NCBI GenBank assembly: GCA_001587635.1
Contig: LNJE01000006.1
Location: 1-64,000, forward strand
Reading direction: 5' to 3'
DNA length: 64,000 bases
DNA from: Methanofastidiosum methylothiophilum
Lineage (GTDB): Archaea > Methanobacteriota_B > Thermococci > Methanofastidiosales > Methanofastidiosaceae
The notes under the pieces are model-generated. The model was not told the DNA's origin. It saw only the letters and a list, made by a program, of their open reading frames with translations, and did not search any database. Below, piece by piece: positions 34,925-48,172 of the stretch (position 1 is the first letter of the stretch; each line of letters opens with the position of its first letter). Position numbers and translations under genes: made by a program.

Positions 34925-35941
34925 ATGGCTGTAACTGATTATACTATTGCAACGCTTGGAAGTCATTCGTCACTCCAGATACTAAAAGGTGCAAAGGATG
35001 AAGGATTTAAGACTTTATGCATTGCAAAAAAAGGCTCTGAAAAAGTCTACAAAAGTTTTGGAGTTGCTGATGAAATAATCTCAGTAGATCATTTCAAAGA
35101 ACTTTTTGATTTGCAAGATGAGCTTTTGAAAAGAAACACTATTCTAATCCCGCATGGCTCTTTTATTGCATATATGAAAATAGAAGATTTCAAAAATCTC
35201 AAAGTGATGTATTTTGGAAACAAAGACGTTTTAGAATGGGAATCTGCAAGAGACCTAGAACGAAAATGGCTTACTGACGCAAATATAAAAATCCCAAGAA
35301 TATTCGATAAGCCTGAGAATATTGACAGGCCTGTAATTGTAAAATTCTATGGTGCAAAAGGCGGAATGGGGTATTTCCTTGCTAAAGATACAGATGATTT
35401 TTACGAAAAGATAGCTGACCACATTAACGAGAAATATGTAATCCAGGAATATATTATTGGAGTACCAGCTTACTTCCACTATTTCTATAGTTTACTCAAT
35501 AATGAACTTGAAATAATGAGTTTTGACAAAAGATATGAAAGCAATGTCGACTCTATTGGGAGAATTTCTGCAAGAGACCAATTTGCCCTAAAGAAAATTG
35601 ATCCAAGCTATGTCGTCGTTGGCAATATACCTATTACAGTTAGAGAGTCACTACTCCCAGAAATATTTGGAATGGGGGAAAGAGTAATAGAAAAATCAAA
35701 ACAGTTGATATCCGAACGAGGATTATTTGGGCCATTTTGTTTGGAAGGGGTAATAACACCAGAAGCCGAAATATATATTTTTGAGATTTCAGCTAGAATA
35801 GTTGCAGGAACAAATCTTTTTGAGCCATATTCTCCATATACTTATATTAAATACGGAAAGCCAATGTCCACAGGAAGAAGAATTGCATTAGAAATTAAAA
35901 ATGCAATAAATAAGGGAAAGCTTTTAGATATAGTGTGCTAA
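34925..35941 (+). CDS. purP: FAICAR synthetase (formate-dependent)
   Basis: 338 aa archaeal PurP. It formylates AICAR with free formate and ATP. The N-terminal part begins ATLGSHSSLQILKGAKDEGF; the ATP-grasp domain has RPVIVKFYGAKGGMGYFLAKD, IQEYIIGVPAYFHYFYS and FGPFCLEGVITPE, and ends with FEISARIVAGTNLF. It is divergent from purH, which catalyses the same formylation with a folate donor. The ATG lacks a ribosome site, so the transcript is probably leaderless. The 3' end overlaps the convergent Nif3-like gene by 4 nt. Confidence 0.95.
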   Translation: MAVTDYTIATLGSHSSLQILKGAKDEGFKTLCIAKKGSEKVYKSFGVADEIISVDHFKELFDLQDELLKRNTILIPHGSFIAYMKIEDFKNLKVMYFGNKDVLEWESARDLERKWLTDANIKIPRIFDKPENIDRPVIVKFYGAKGGMGYFLAKDTDDFYEKIADHINEKYVIQEYIIGVPAYFHYFYSLLNNELEIMSFDKRYESNVDSIGRISARDQFALKKIDPSYVVVGNIPITVRESLLPEIFGMGERVIEKSKQLISERGLFGPFCLEGVITPEAEIYIFEISARIVAGTNLFEPYSPYTYIKYGKPMSTGRRIALEIKNAINKGKLLDIVC

Positions 35942-36690
35942 AGTCCTGTTGGGATATCTATGAATTCTGTTTTAATTTTAAATTTCTCTTCAATATTTTT
36001 TCCCAAAGATATTATTCCGAGTTTTTCTGTTGCATAATGTCCTGCAAATATTAAATTTATTCCAGCTTCTTTAGCTATATGGTAAATGGCGTGTGAAGGC
36101 TCTCCAGTGATAAATAAGTCAAGCTCTTCTTTTATACAATCTTCAAAAGCAGATCCCCCACCACCACTTACTATTCCAACAGATTCCACTTTATCGGGGC
36201 CAAAGTTAAAGCATTCTACTTTAGCGGATAATGATTTTTCCAATTTTCTTGAAATTTCTTTGATACTCTTCTTTTTTTCATATTTTCCCTTGAATCCTAT
36301 CTTCACACCATGGTATGCTCCAAACGGTTCAGGATATGAGAGATCCAAAATCTTGACTAACTCTATATTATTTCCAATTTCAGGGTGCATGTCAAGCGGA
36401 AGATGTGCAGCATAAAGAGAAATATCTTTTTCTAAAAGATACGAAATTCTTTCTTTCACTAGGCCCCTTATATTTTTTAATCCGCCCCAAATAAGTCCAT
36501 GATGGACCAATATAATATCTGCTTTCCTTTTTGAAGCTTCTTTGAATATTTCAAGAGAACTATCCACACCAAGACAAATCTTCTTTACGTCTTTTTTTCC
36601 CTCTATCTGCAGTCCATTTATTGAAACATCTGATATTTCATTTACCCTGAGATAATCATCTATATAATTAATGAGCTCATAAAGTTCCAT
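35938..36690 (-). CDS. Nif3-like dinuclear metal-centre protein
   Basis: 250 aa of the Nif3/DUF34 (GTP cyclohydrolase I type 2-like) family. Metal ligands are visible in ILVHHGLIWGG (about residue 65), AAHLPLDMHPEIGNN and, at the C-terminus, INLIFAGHYATEKLG. The middle has SGGGGSAFEDCIKEELDLFITGEPSH. The metal-binding role is established, but the substrate is not. ATG 36690 is chosen because a TATA box lies about 25 nt upstream; a longer reading of 17 extra residues would start upstream of that TATA box. Confidence 0.88.
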   Translation of the reverse strand: MELYELINYIDDYLRVNEISDVSINGLQIEGKKDVKKICLGVDSSLEIFKEASKRKADIILVHHGLIWGGLKNIRGLVKERISYLLEKDISLYAAHLPLDMHPEIGNNIELVKILDLSYPEPFGAYHGVKIGFKGKYEKKKSIKEISRKLEKSLSAKVECFNFGPDKVESVGIVSGGGGSAFEDCIKEELDLFITGEPSHAIYHIAKEAGINLIFAGHYATEKLGIISLGKNIEEKFKIKTEFIDIPTGL

Positions 36691-36710
36691 ATTGCTTAAT
36701 TTGAAAAGGC

Positions 36711-36718
36711 ATTTAAAT
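36711..36718. promoter_or_regulatory. Shared bidirectional TATA box
   Basis: The perfect palindrome ATTTAAAT is centred about 25 nt from the Nif3-like ATG on one side and about 27 nt from the ATG of the gene at 36742 on the other. Neither gene has a ribosome site, so one TATA element may direct two divergent leaderless transcripts. Confidence 0.5.
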
Positions 36719-36741
36719 AACTTATACTTAGCCCTACTCAC

Positions 36742-37272
36742 ATGGATGTAGAAATCATATGGGATATTGACTCCTTCATAAAGAGACTTGAAACGCTAAG
36801 AGAAAAAGGGGTAGTGTTTGGGATATACAAGAATAATCTTTATGTTGAGGAGCTATCTGCATTGAAGGAGCTTCAAAAGGAAAGAAAAGAGCCTTTTTTA
36901 GCATCTGAAGACAACGAAGACAACTATTATGATAAGGTAAAAATTTGTAAGATGATTCTTCTTGACATTAAAAATGGAGGATTCTTTTATGATAAACTGA
37001 TAAAGACAATTCCTGAAATATCCCATATCAAATATGACTCCATCAAGAGAATAGATTTTGATGAGAATAATGATTATTTTTATATTAAAACTAAGGATGG
37101 AAAAAAATTTGCACTTGATGAAGAAGATCTTTTGTTAGTGTATGGTAAGTTCTATCGGGCTCCTGACCTATTTGACTTTGAAACAATCTACTATGGGGAT
37201 AAGATATTCTCCTGTCACAAATATTCTGACGTTGAATGCTCGAAAGTTTCCGAAGTTAAGGAAGAATCCTAG
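36742..37272 (+). CDS. Conserved-looking hypothetical protein
   Basis: 176 aa, not recognised. It is acidic and soluble, with no signal or membrane segment. The C-terminal two thirds alternate beta strands (RIDFDENNDYFYIKTKDGKKFALDEEDL is the clearest strand pair, about residues 114-140) and include an HxC near the end. No catalytic motif stands out. It is divergent from the Nif3-like gene and converges with cutA, overlapping its 3' end by 17 nt. Length, codon use and promoter support a real gene. Confidence 0.65.
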   Translation: MDVEIIWDIDSFIKRLETLREKGVVFGIYKNNLYVEELSALKELQKERKEPFLASEDNEDNYYDKVKICKMILLDIKNGGFFYDKLIKTIPEISHIKYDSIKRIDFDENNDYFYIKTKDGKKFALDEEDLLLVYGKFYRAPDLFDFETIYYGDKIFSCHKYSDVECSKVSEVKEES

Positions 37273-37576
37273 TTTCATCCTCTATCCAATTTAGATATTT
37301 GTTAAATCCTTTCTTAATATCAAAGGCTATTATCTCAGGGATTTCATATGGATGATTTTTTCTTATTAGGTCCTCTAATTGACTATATTTATCTTCAGTT
37401 GTCTTAATCAATAATATTATTTCATCTGAACTTTCTATTGATCCGTTCCACCAGTAGTTACTTTTTACTTTTGATAATATATTTACACATGCAGCAACTC
37501 TTTTTTCTAAGAGGATTTTTGATAAATTCCTGGCCACATCTTCATTAGGAACTGTTGATATTATTAAAAGAGCCAT
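37256..37576 (-). CDS. cutA: CutA1 divalent-ion tolerance protein
   Basis: 106 aa trimeric ferredoxin-like-fold protein of the CutA1 family. Hallmarks are the N-terminal STVPNEDVARNLSKILLEKR, VAACVNILSKVKSNYWWNG and HPYEIPEIIAF. It was first linked to copper tolerance in E. coli, but its true role is unsettled. It is a single gene with converging neighbours. Confidence 0.94.
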   Translation of the reverse strand: MALLIISTVPNEDVARNLSKILLEKRVAACVNILSKVKSNYWWNGSIESSDEIILLIKTTEDKYSQLEDLIRKNHPYEIPEIIAFDIKKGFNKYLNWIEDETRILP

Positions 37577-37809
37577 AATCCATATTTGATTTATAGATTT
37601 AAATTAGTTTTTGATAAATAAAAATTTCTATAAATTGGTAATCTTGCTTGCACCTAAGCCTTCAACAGCTAAAGGAAAAGATGTATAACGAAAATCTGAT
37701 ATCCAGCCATCATTATAATAAGATACACCTCATCTCAAAGACAGAAAGGATTATTAAAATATTTAAACTTTCCAATAAGCTATTTAAAATGATTTGATTC
37801 ATTTTGTAT

Positions 37810-39750
37810 GTGGGAGATTTCAAACTAATTTCTGAATTTAAACCAAACGGAGATCAACCCAAGGCAATATCTGAGCTATATGAAGGAATTAAAAAAGGAA
37901 ATAAATATCAAACACTTCTTGGGGTTACTGGTTCAGGAAAAACTTATACCGTTGCTAATATAATCGAAAAATATAACAGACCCACCTTGGTCATCTCTCC
38001 AAATAAAACTTTGGCCGCCCAATTATATTCCGAGTTCAAATCTTTTTTTCCTGAAAATGCTGTTGAGTACTTTGTAAGCTATTATGATTATTATCAACCT
38101 GAAGCGTATTTACCCCACACAGATACCTATATTGAAAAGGATGTTTCTATAAACGAAGAATTAACTAAAATGAGGCATTCTGCAACAGCAGCTCTTCTTT
38201 CAAGGTCTGATTGTATAATTGTGGCAAGCGTTTCATGCATCTACGGCCTCGGGTCACCTGAAACCTATAAAGAAATGGGAACGTCCATAAGAAAAAAAGA
38301 ACAGATTGATAGGGATGATTTCTTAAGAAAGTTAGTATCAATGCAATATGAACGGGACGATTCAGATTTTAAAAGCGGAACGTTCAGAGCAAGAGGGGAC
38401 GTAGTGGAGCTCTTTCCTCTGTTTACAGATTATATTGTAAGAGTTGAATTCTTTGGCGATGAAATAACTAATATCAGAAAGATTCACCCCATTAACTTTT
38501 CAAATATGGGTGAAATTGAAAATATCTATATTTATCCTGCAAGTCACTATCTAATTCCTGAAGATACGTTAGGTAAGGTAATTACAGAAATTCAAAATGA
38601 ACTTGAAGTAGTTTTGGCCGATTTAAACTTCAAAGGCAAACTTATTGAGGCGCATCGAATTGAGACAAGAACTAAATATGATATAGAGATGATGCAGGAA
38701 ATGGGTTATTGCAAGGGGATTGAAAACTATTCCCGTTATTTTTCAGGAAGAAAAGCAGGGGAAAAACCGGATACATTGATCAACTACTTTCCAAAAGATT
38801 TTCTTTTAATAATAGACGAATCTCACATAACAGTGCCTCAAATTAGGGGAATGTATGAAGGGGACAGATCAAGAAAAGAAACACTTGTAAATTTTGGATT
38901 TAGGCTCCCCTCTGCACTTGACAATAGGCCGCTAAAGTACAATGAATTCGAGGCTCTCTTAAATCAAGTTATTTTTGTTTCAGCAACTCCAGCCGATTAC
39001 GAGTTAAGTATTTCAGAAAAAGTTGTCGAACAAATCGTAAGACCAACTGGTTTAATAGATCCAGTTATTATAGTTAGAAAAAGAGAAGGGCAAATTGATG
39101 ATCTTGTATCTGAAGTTAAAAGGAGAATAGAAAATAGTGAAAGAACATTAGTGTTGACTCTTACAAAAAGAATGGCTGAAGATCTTACAGATTATCTTCT
39201 TGAACTAGGAATAAATGCAAGATATTTGCATTCTGAAATTGACACATTAGAGAGAGTAAAACTATTGAGTGAGTTACGAGCTGGAACTTATGATTGTTTA
39301 GTAGGCATTAATTTGTTAAGGGAAGGTCTTGACCTGCCAGAAGTGTCATTAATTGCTATTTTAGACGCAGATAAAGAGGGATACCTTAGATCTACAACTT
39401 CTCTGATTCAGATTATGGGAAGAGTTGCAAGGAATGTTTCAGGAACTGTAATCATGTATGCGGATACGCTCACATCTTCAATGAAAAAAGCTATTGATGA
39501 GACTGAAAGAAGAAGGAAAATTCAAAATGACTACAATGTTAAGAACAACATAATACCTCAAACAATTAAGAAAAAAATCGATATCCCTGAAAAAGAACAG
39601 GAAGATTACAAAATACCAAAAGATGAAGATCCTGAAGAATATTTGGCATATTTACACGATGAGATGATAAAAGCAGCAAATAACTTAGACTTTGAAAAAG
39701 CTGCATATTTAAGGGATAGAATAAAGGAAATTTCCATCTTTTTGGATTAA
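37810..39750 (+). CDS. uvrB: UvrABC excinuclease subunit B
   Basis: About 646 aa DNA helicase-like damage-verification subunit. Walker A is GVTGSGKT (about residue 40), the damage-probing hairpin is YYDYYQPEAYLP, helicase motifs include IDESH, VSATP and QIMGRVARN, and a C-terminal UVR domain (about 610-645) binds UvrC. There is no ATG: GTG 37810 or TTG 37804 starts, and a CTATTTAAAATG TATA region about 25 nt upstream suggests a leaderless mRNA. UvrB is bacterial in origin and patchy in archaea, so it was probably acquired. UvrA and UvrC are not in the window. Confidence 0.95.
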   Translation: MGDFKLISEFKPNGDQPKAISELYEGIKKGNKYQTLLGVTGSGKTYTVANIIEKYNRPTLVISPNKTLAAQLYSEFKSFFPENAVEYFVSYYDYYQPEAYLPHTDTYIEKDVSINEELTKMRHSATAALLSRSDCIIVASVSCIYGLGSPETYKEMGTSIRKKEQIDRDDFLRKLVSMQYERDDSDFKSGTFRARGDVVELFPLFTDYIVRVEFFGDEITNIRKIHPINFSNMGEIENIYIYPASHYLIPEDTLGKVITEIQNELEVVLADLNFKGKLIEAHRIETRTKYDIEMMQEMGYCKGIENYSRYFSGRKAGEKPDTLINYFPKDFLLIIDESHITVPQIRGMYEGDRSRKETLVNFGFRLPSALDNRPLKYNEFEALLNQVIFVSATPADYELSISEKVVEQIVRPTGLIDPVIIVRKREGQIDDLVSEVKRRIENSERTLVLTLTKRMAEDLTDYLLELGINARYLHSEIDTLERVKLLSELRAGTYDCLVGINLLREGLDLPEVSLIAILDADKEGYLRSTTSLIQIMGRVARNVSGTVIMYADTLTSSMKKAIDETERRRKIQNDYNVKNNIIPQTIKKKIDIPEKEQEDYKIPKDEDPEEYLAYLHDEMIKAANNLDFEKAAYLRDRIKEISIFLD

Positions 39751-39911
39751 TTATATAAACTAATATGTCCACTATTCTTAGGCTGTAAAGGTATGACCAT
39801 TATATATGGGCATATCAAGTCTAATGCTGGAACACAGGCATATATAATTTCACTAGAATCTAAAGGTAAATCTTATATATTGTATCTAAAAAAAAATTCT
39901 GAGGTTATAAT

Positions 39912-40094
39912 ATGCCAAAAGTAACAGTAAGCGAAGACTGTACAGGATGTGGAATTTGTACATCAACGTGTCCAGTAGAAGTATTTGAAATACAAGGGGA
40001 TGTCGCAGTAGTAATTAACGAGAAGGATTGCATTGCTTGTCTCCTATGTGTTAACGAGTGCGCAGTGAATGCAATAACTGTGGAGGAGGATTAG
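39912..40094 (+). CDS. 2[4Fe-4S] ferredoxin
   Basis: 60 aa with two cluster motifs: CTGCGICTSTCP (residues 10-21) and CIACLLCVNECAV (residues 41-53). It is a small soluble electron carrier, a candidate partner of bifurcating HdrABC or pyruvate-type oxidoreductases. A TATATATT-like box lies about 35 nt upstream, and GAGGTT precedes the ATG. Alba starts only 2 nt downstream, so the two are probably co-transcribed. Confidence 0.93.
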   Translation: MPKVTVSEDCTGCGICTSTCPVEVFEIQGDVAVVINEKDCIACLLCVNECAVNAITVEED

Positions 40095-40096
40095 TA

Positions 40097-40372
40097 ATGT
40101 CAGACGAAAATATCGTATTTGTCGGTAGTAAACCTGTAATGAACTATGTTTTAGCTGTTGTAACACAGCTTAACAAAAAAGAAACAGAAAATGTAGTAAT
40201 TAAAGCAAGAGGTAGAGCAATTTCAAGAGCAGTTGATGTTGCAGAAATAGTTAAAAACAAATTTGTAAACGATGTTAACGTACAAAAAATATCTACATCA
40301 ACAGAGACTATCACAAGAGATGACAACTCAAGTGCCAACGTTTCTGCAATTGAGATAACTCTTAAAAGATAG
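40097..40372 (+). CDS. albA: Chromatin protein Alba
   Basis: 91 aa. Alba binds DNA and RNA and compacts archaeal chromatin. The signature is NIVFVGSKPVMNYVLAVV near the N-terminus, followed by VVIKARGRAISRAVDVAEI, which holds the nucleic-acid-binding basic residues, and the C-terminal SAIEITLKR strand. ATG 40097 is chosen because GGAGG lies about 8 nt upstream; a longer reading overlaps the ferredoxin gene. The acetylated lysine position reads Lys13 in GSKPVM. Confidence 0.95.
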   Translation: MSDENIVFVGSKPVMNYVLAVVTQLNKKETENVVIKARGRAISRAVDVAEIVKNKFVNDVNVQKISTSTETITRDDNSSANVSAIEITLKR

Positions 40373-40476
40373 GATAATAATTTTTATTATTTTTTAATTT
40401 AAATATCCGTTCTAGATTAATCTAATTATTGGTATTTAGATTTAATACATTGCCAATTTATTAAAAGGATTAACAA

Positions 40477-41529
40477 CTATTTGAAAATTCTATTTATTAC
40501 TTCTAAAGAGATATCGTAAGTCTTGTCATAACTTTTACCAAATCTTTGCCCGGCCTTTGATTGATCTATCTCCATTACATCAGCGCCCACAATTTCTATT
40601 TTTTGCTCTTTTGCATATTTGTTCAATTTATCTATAATTTTATAAATTTCGGATTCTTCAAGACCAAGATAATCAATGAATCTAGCTCCAGTCAATGCTT
40701 GCCTTGAGCCTATATCTATATCTACTGAAATGTAGATGTAAGGTGTTTTAATTTTTTCAAAGACTTTTTTGAGTGATATCTCAAAATTAGCCTTTAATTT
40801 ATTTTTTGGTAAAATAGTGACCCCATCATTCTCAAACTTTTTATAAAATTCATAATACTCCCTTATTCTCTGATCTTTTGCATTTTTTGCAGCGTTTGGT
40901 GGATAATCGGAAACTCCCAAAACAAAGAGATTTTTAGGCAGTATCTTTTTTTCTTTCAGAAGGAAATAAAGAAATGAATCTGCATTGAAGCTGTCAACTC
41001 TATTATACAAATAAGGGTCATCATTTGAGAATTTAGTATTTGGATTAAACTCAATGTCATGTTGTATTAGTTTTAATCTTTGGGTAGGTATTATCCCATC
41101 AAAATGGCTGTCAAGTATTATTACAGATAGATTAGCCTTTCCATATCTTTCTGCCAATGCTTCAATACACCCACTCGAGCCTGAATGGTCAACGCCTATC
41201 ATTAAAGGAATATCTGGGAATACATTTTCTTTAACAAAATCTTTAACCTTAGAGGCATATTCTCTACACCCATCTGAATCTATGAAAGCTACAAGATTGT
41301 CTACATTAACCATGTAAAGATCTTCTTTTTTAGGATTTGGAATTAACCAAGGCTCTACTTGGATTTTTCCCATTTTTGCAAACTTAATTTCATTAGAATC
41401 TTTTAATTTATCAGAGACAATTTCGTAAGGGTCTATCAAGTTAGCATCTGTATTTGAGAATTTATTGAATATTGATTCATCTCTTTCATCTGGATCTAAG
41501 TTTAAACCAAATACCTTAATATTCTTCAT
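40477..41529 (-). CDS. Arginase/agmatinase-family ureohydrolase
   Basis: 350 aa. The binuclear manganese motifs of ureohydrolases are recognisable: GVDHSG (normally GGDHS), ILDSHFD (DxHxD), SVDIDIG (SxDxD) and a late ADVMEID. The N-terminal about 90 residues are atypical. Substrate is uncertain: agmatine, arginine or formiminoglutamate are the family options, and departures in the first and last motifs leave a distinct specificity possible. It is monocistronic, with its 3' end converging on Alba. Confidence 0.72.
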   Translation of the reverse strand: MKNIKVFGLNLDPDERDESIFNKFSNTDANLIDPYEIVSDKLKDSNEIKFAKMGKIQVEPWLIPNPKKEDLYMVNVDNLVAFIDSDGCREYASKVKDFVKENVFPDIPLMIGVDHSGSSGCIEALAERYGKANLSVIILDSHFDGIIPTQRLKLIQHDIEFNPNTKFSNDDPYLYNRVDSFNADSFLYFLLKEKKILPKNLFVLGVSDYPPNAAKNAKDQRIREYYEFYKKFENDGVTILPKNKLKANFEISLKKVFEKIKTPYIYISVDIDIGSRQALTGARFIDYLGLEESEIYKIIDKLNKYAKEQKIEIVGADVMEIDQSKAGQRFGKSYDKTYDISLEVINRIFK

Positions 41530-41627
41530 TTTGTCACAAAGACACTTTTTATGATTCCCTTTTAACTTTTACTCCAAAGACTTAAATATTTAGAGCACTT
41601 AATGAAAATGGTAATGTAGGTGTTTAA

Positions 41628-42164
41628 ATGCTTGATGTACCTATATCCAATGTGATAAAACGAGATATAATTCTCATGAAACCTAAAGATACTGTGTCTA
41701 ATGCAGCCAGAGTAATGACTAAAGATAATTCCAATGCAGTAGTTGTAGTAGATGAAGGTGAACCTGTTGGTATAGTTTCTGAAAGAGATATACTAAGAGA
41801 AGTTGTATCTAAAAAGAGAAAACCATCGGAAGTAACCTTAGAATCAATAATGACTTCACCCGTTGTTACAATTAGCAGTGGAAAAATGATAAGAGAAGCC
41901 TCAGAATTGATAACCCAAGAGAAGATTAGAAATTTAGTAGTCATGGATGAAGGTGTACCTGTAGCAATAATTACGCCTAGAGATATCTTGTCATTATCCT
42001 TTGAAGAATGGAGATTTGAACCTGAGGATAGTGCCATTGCATCACCACCTCCAGAAGGAGGAATTTGTGAGATATGTGGTACATATACATCAGCATTGAA
42101 ACTTGTCAATGGACAGTTCGTTTGTGATGATTGCAAGGAAATAATGGAAGAAGAGGACTATTGA
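41628..42164 (+). CDS. CBS-domain pair with C-terminal zinc ribbon
   Basis: 178 aa. Two CBS repeats (about residues 8-60 and 75-125; VGIVSERDILREVV and VAIITPRDILSLS end the motifs) form a nucleotide-sensing Bateman module. A C-terminal CEICG-x15-CDDC zinc ribbon (about 143-165) is common in archaeal CBS proteins. It probably senses adenylate ligands and interacts with protein or nucleic acid. A TTAAATATTTAG promoter lies about 40 nt upstream, and GTAGGTG precedes the ATG. It lies 106 nt before a second CBS gene. Confidence 0.88.
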   Translation: MLDVPISNVIKRDIILMKPKDTVSNAARVMTKDNSNAVVVVDEGEPVGIVSERDILREVVSKKRKPSEVTLESIMTSPVVTISSGKMIREASELITQEKIRNLVVMDEGVPVAIITPRDILSLSFEEWRFEPEDSAIASPPPEGGICEICGTYTSALKLVNGQFVCDDCKEIMEEEDY

Positions 42165-42270
42165 TCCTATTTGGTGTTGGTGATGTTATAATCCCCTTTC
42201 ACAGAATAGGTGCTGCATATTTAATTATTTTCACATTTATTGTTATTTTAGAATTGAAGGTGGTGAATTA

Positions 42271-43062
42271 ATGGATGTAAAAGAAATTATGAAACGCCCA
42301 ATAAAAGTAGATAAAGACCGAAAATTATCTGATGCAATAAAATTAATGGAGAAGAAGGGAGTATTAAGACTTCCAGTAGTTAACGATGGTAAACTTTTAG
42401 GAGTGTTAACAGTGAGTAAATTAATTGAAAAAATTGGAGATCCTAGAAGTCTTGACCTTGATGTTTCGTCATTTCATATATCCTCCTCTATCACTAAAAA
42501 TCCGTATACTATCTCTGCAGAGGACAATGTAAAAAAAGCTTTAGATTTTTTTAGGAGCGATTATATTTCTATTCTTCCCGTAGTTGAAGGCGAAGAAATG
42601 GTAGGGGTGATAACTAGAAGACATATGATTCCATTAGTTGAATCAAAAGGAACAATTGGAGATGCAATGACTAAGAAATACAGCACACTCTCATGGGGGG
42701 ATAGGGTAATTCATGCAAGAAAACAATATTTAGAAGATGGGATAAGATATTTTGCAGTTAAATCTCAAAGCAATGCTTACATAGGACTAATCTCTGTGAA
42801 AGATCTGCTATTTGGCCTTTATAAGTTCAGAAAGACAATAAATGCAAAACGCCATCCCGAAACTCTAATTAAAGAGTTCAAAGTTGAAGAAATATTAACA
42901 AAGGAGCCTGAAATGTTAGATCCAAATGTACCCTTAGAAACTTTACGAAAGCAAATAGTTAAAAAAACTCAATTTGCTTACCCAGTTTCAAATATATCTA
43001 AGGATATAGCGGGATTCATAGGGCATCATGAGATATTACTAAATAGTGAAGTCAGAGCCTAA
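42271..43062 (+). CDS. Protein with four CBS domains
   Basis: 263 aa. Four CBS repeats fill the protein, two Bateman modules: residues about 3-55 (KLLGVLTVSKLIEKI), 72-125 (MVGVITRRHMIPLV), 128-185 (YIGLISVKDLLFGL) and 210-260 (IAGFIGHHEILLN). No catalytic domain is fused. Such proteins bind AMP, ATP, SAM or similar ligands. The start follows GGTGGTGAA. It is the last protein gene before the rRNA operon. Confidence 0.87.
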   Translation: MDVKEIMKRPIKVDKDRKLSDAIKLMEKKGVLRLPVVNDGKLLGVLTVSKLIEKIGDPRSLDLDVSSFHISSSITKNPYTISAEDNVKKALDFFRSDYISILPVVEGEEMVGVITRRHMIPLVESKGTIGDAMTKKYSTLSWGDRVIHARKQYLEDGIRYFAVKSQSNAYIGLISVKDLLFGLYKFRKTINAKRHPETLIKEFKVEEILTKEPEMLDPNVPLETLRKQIVKKTQFAYPVSNISKDIAGFIGHHEILLNSEVRA

Positions 43063-43279
43063 TTTTGCAATAATTTTTAATATCTTAGTAGCTTTGAGTA
43101 TATATTGAGAGACACTATGTCTCAAGTTCCAATGAAAACGTGAGTCATCTGATGAACGAATTCAAAGGACCGTCATGAGAGCGCAGTCAAATAAGGCTGC
43201 GTTTGATGGAAGTCCAATATCTTGGTGAATTTTAGGTGAACACATTTTACCAATTCCTATTTTATTGAATTGCGATCGC
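43063..43279 (+). promoter_or_regulatory. rRNA operon promoter and 16S leader
   Basis: A TATATATT box at about 43099-43106 would start transcription near 43130. The leader holds a small hairpin TTGAGA/TCTCAA (about 43105-43126) and the left arm of the 16S processing stem (43212-43241). Confidence 0.5.
43212..43241 (+). other. Left arm of the 16S bulge-helix-bulge processing stem
   Basis: GTCCAATATCTT, GGTG, bulge AAT, TTTAGGTGAAC. It pairs with 44752-44781 to make a canonical bulge-helix-bulge: 12 bp, a 4-bp central helix (GGTG with CACT), two 3-nt bulges, and 11 bp. This is the substrate for the archaeal splicing endonuclease that frees pre-16S. Confidence 0.85.
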
Positions 43280-44751
<1,472 letters not shown>

Positions 44752-44781
44752 GTTTACCTAAACACTATAAAGATATTGGAC
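44752..44781 (+). other. Right arm of the 16S bulge-helix-bulge processing stem
   Basis: GTTTACCTAAA, CACT, bulge ATA, AAGATATTGGAC. It is complementary to 43212-43241 with exactly two 3-nt bulges flanking a 4-bp helix. Confidence 0.85.
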
Positions 44782-44785
44782 TTAC

Positions 44786-44858
44786 GGGCCCATAGCTCAG
44801 CTGGAAGAGCGCTGCCTTTGCAAGGCAGAGGCCTCGGGTTCAAATCCCGATGGGTCCA
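44786..44858 (+). tRNA. tRNA-Ala (anticodon TGC) in the 16S-23S spacer
   Basis: 73 nt cloverleaf. Acceptor GGGCCCA pairs with TGGGTCC, the anticodon stem CTGCC/GGCAG encloses TTTGCAA with anticodon TGC, and the T arm is CGGGTTCAAATCCCG. The discriminator is A, and the full CCA is not encoded. Alanine tRNA in the spacer is the usual euryarchaeal arrangement. Confidence 0.97.
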
Positions 44859-44952
44859 CCTTAAGTATCTTACATTAATGCAATATTGGTGTAAGAGGCT
44901 GATAAAACTATTAAGAACTAGTAAAACTATTAATAGTTTTAGAAGAAGCCGT

Positions 44953-44991
44953 GCATAGGCAAAACTTCGATCAATTCCCGTTAATTGACCT
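44953..44991 (+). other. Left arm of the 23S bulge-helix-bulge processing stem
   Basis: It contains GCATAG and ACTTC with small bulges, then ATCAATTCC, the 4-bp central strand CGTT, bulge AAT and TGACCT. It pairs with 48031-48066. The bulge sequence AAT is the same as in the 16S stem. Confidence 0.8.
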
Positions 44992-45006
44992 TGGCTAAAG
45001 TAAGAA

Positions 45007-48014
<3,008 letters not shown>

Positions 48015-48030
48015 ACTCTGAAATAGTTCG

Positions 48031-48066
48031 AGGTCAAACGATAGGATTTGATGAAGTTTGCTATGC
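48031..48066 (+). other. Right arm of the 23S bulge-helix-bulge processing stem
   Basis: AGGTCA, AACG, bulge ATA, GGATTTGAT, GAAGTTTGCTATGC. It pairs with 44953-44991, giving a 4-bp CGTT/AACG helix between two 3-nt bulges, again AAT and ATA. Confidence 0.8.
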
Positions 48067-48172
48067 ATTCTCTTTTTATTGTATATTTATTGATGTGTAT
48101 ATACCATAATGAATGTCTTAGGTATTCATAAGCTTTATATAATACTCAATTTATTATTAAGTGGGGATTATA

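Noticed and set aside
39793..39924. 43-codon frame overlapping the ferredoxin start
   Set aside because: It covers the ferredoxin promoter and start, has no ribosome site and no recognisable protein features.
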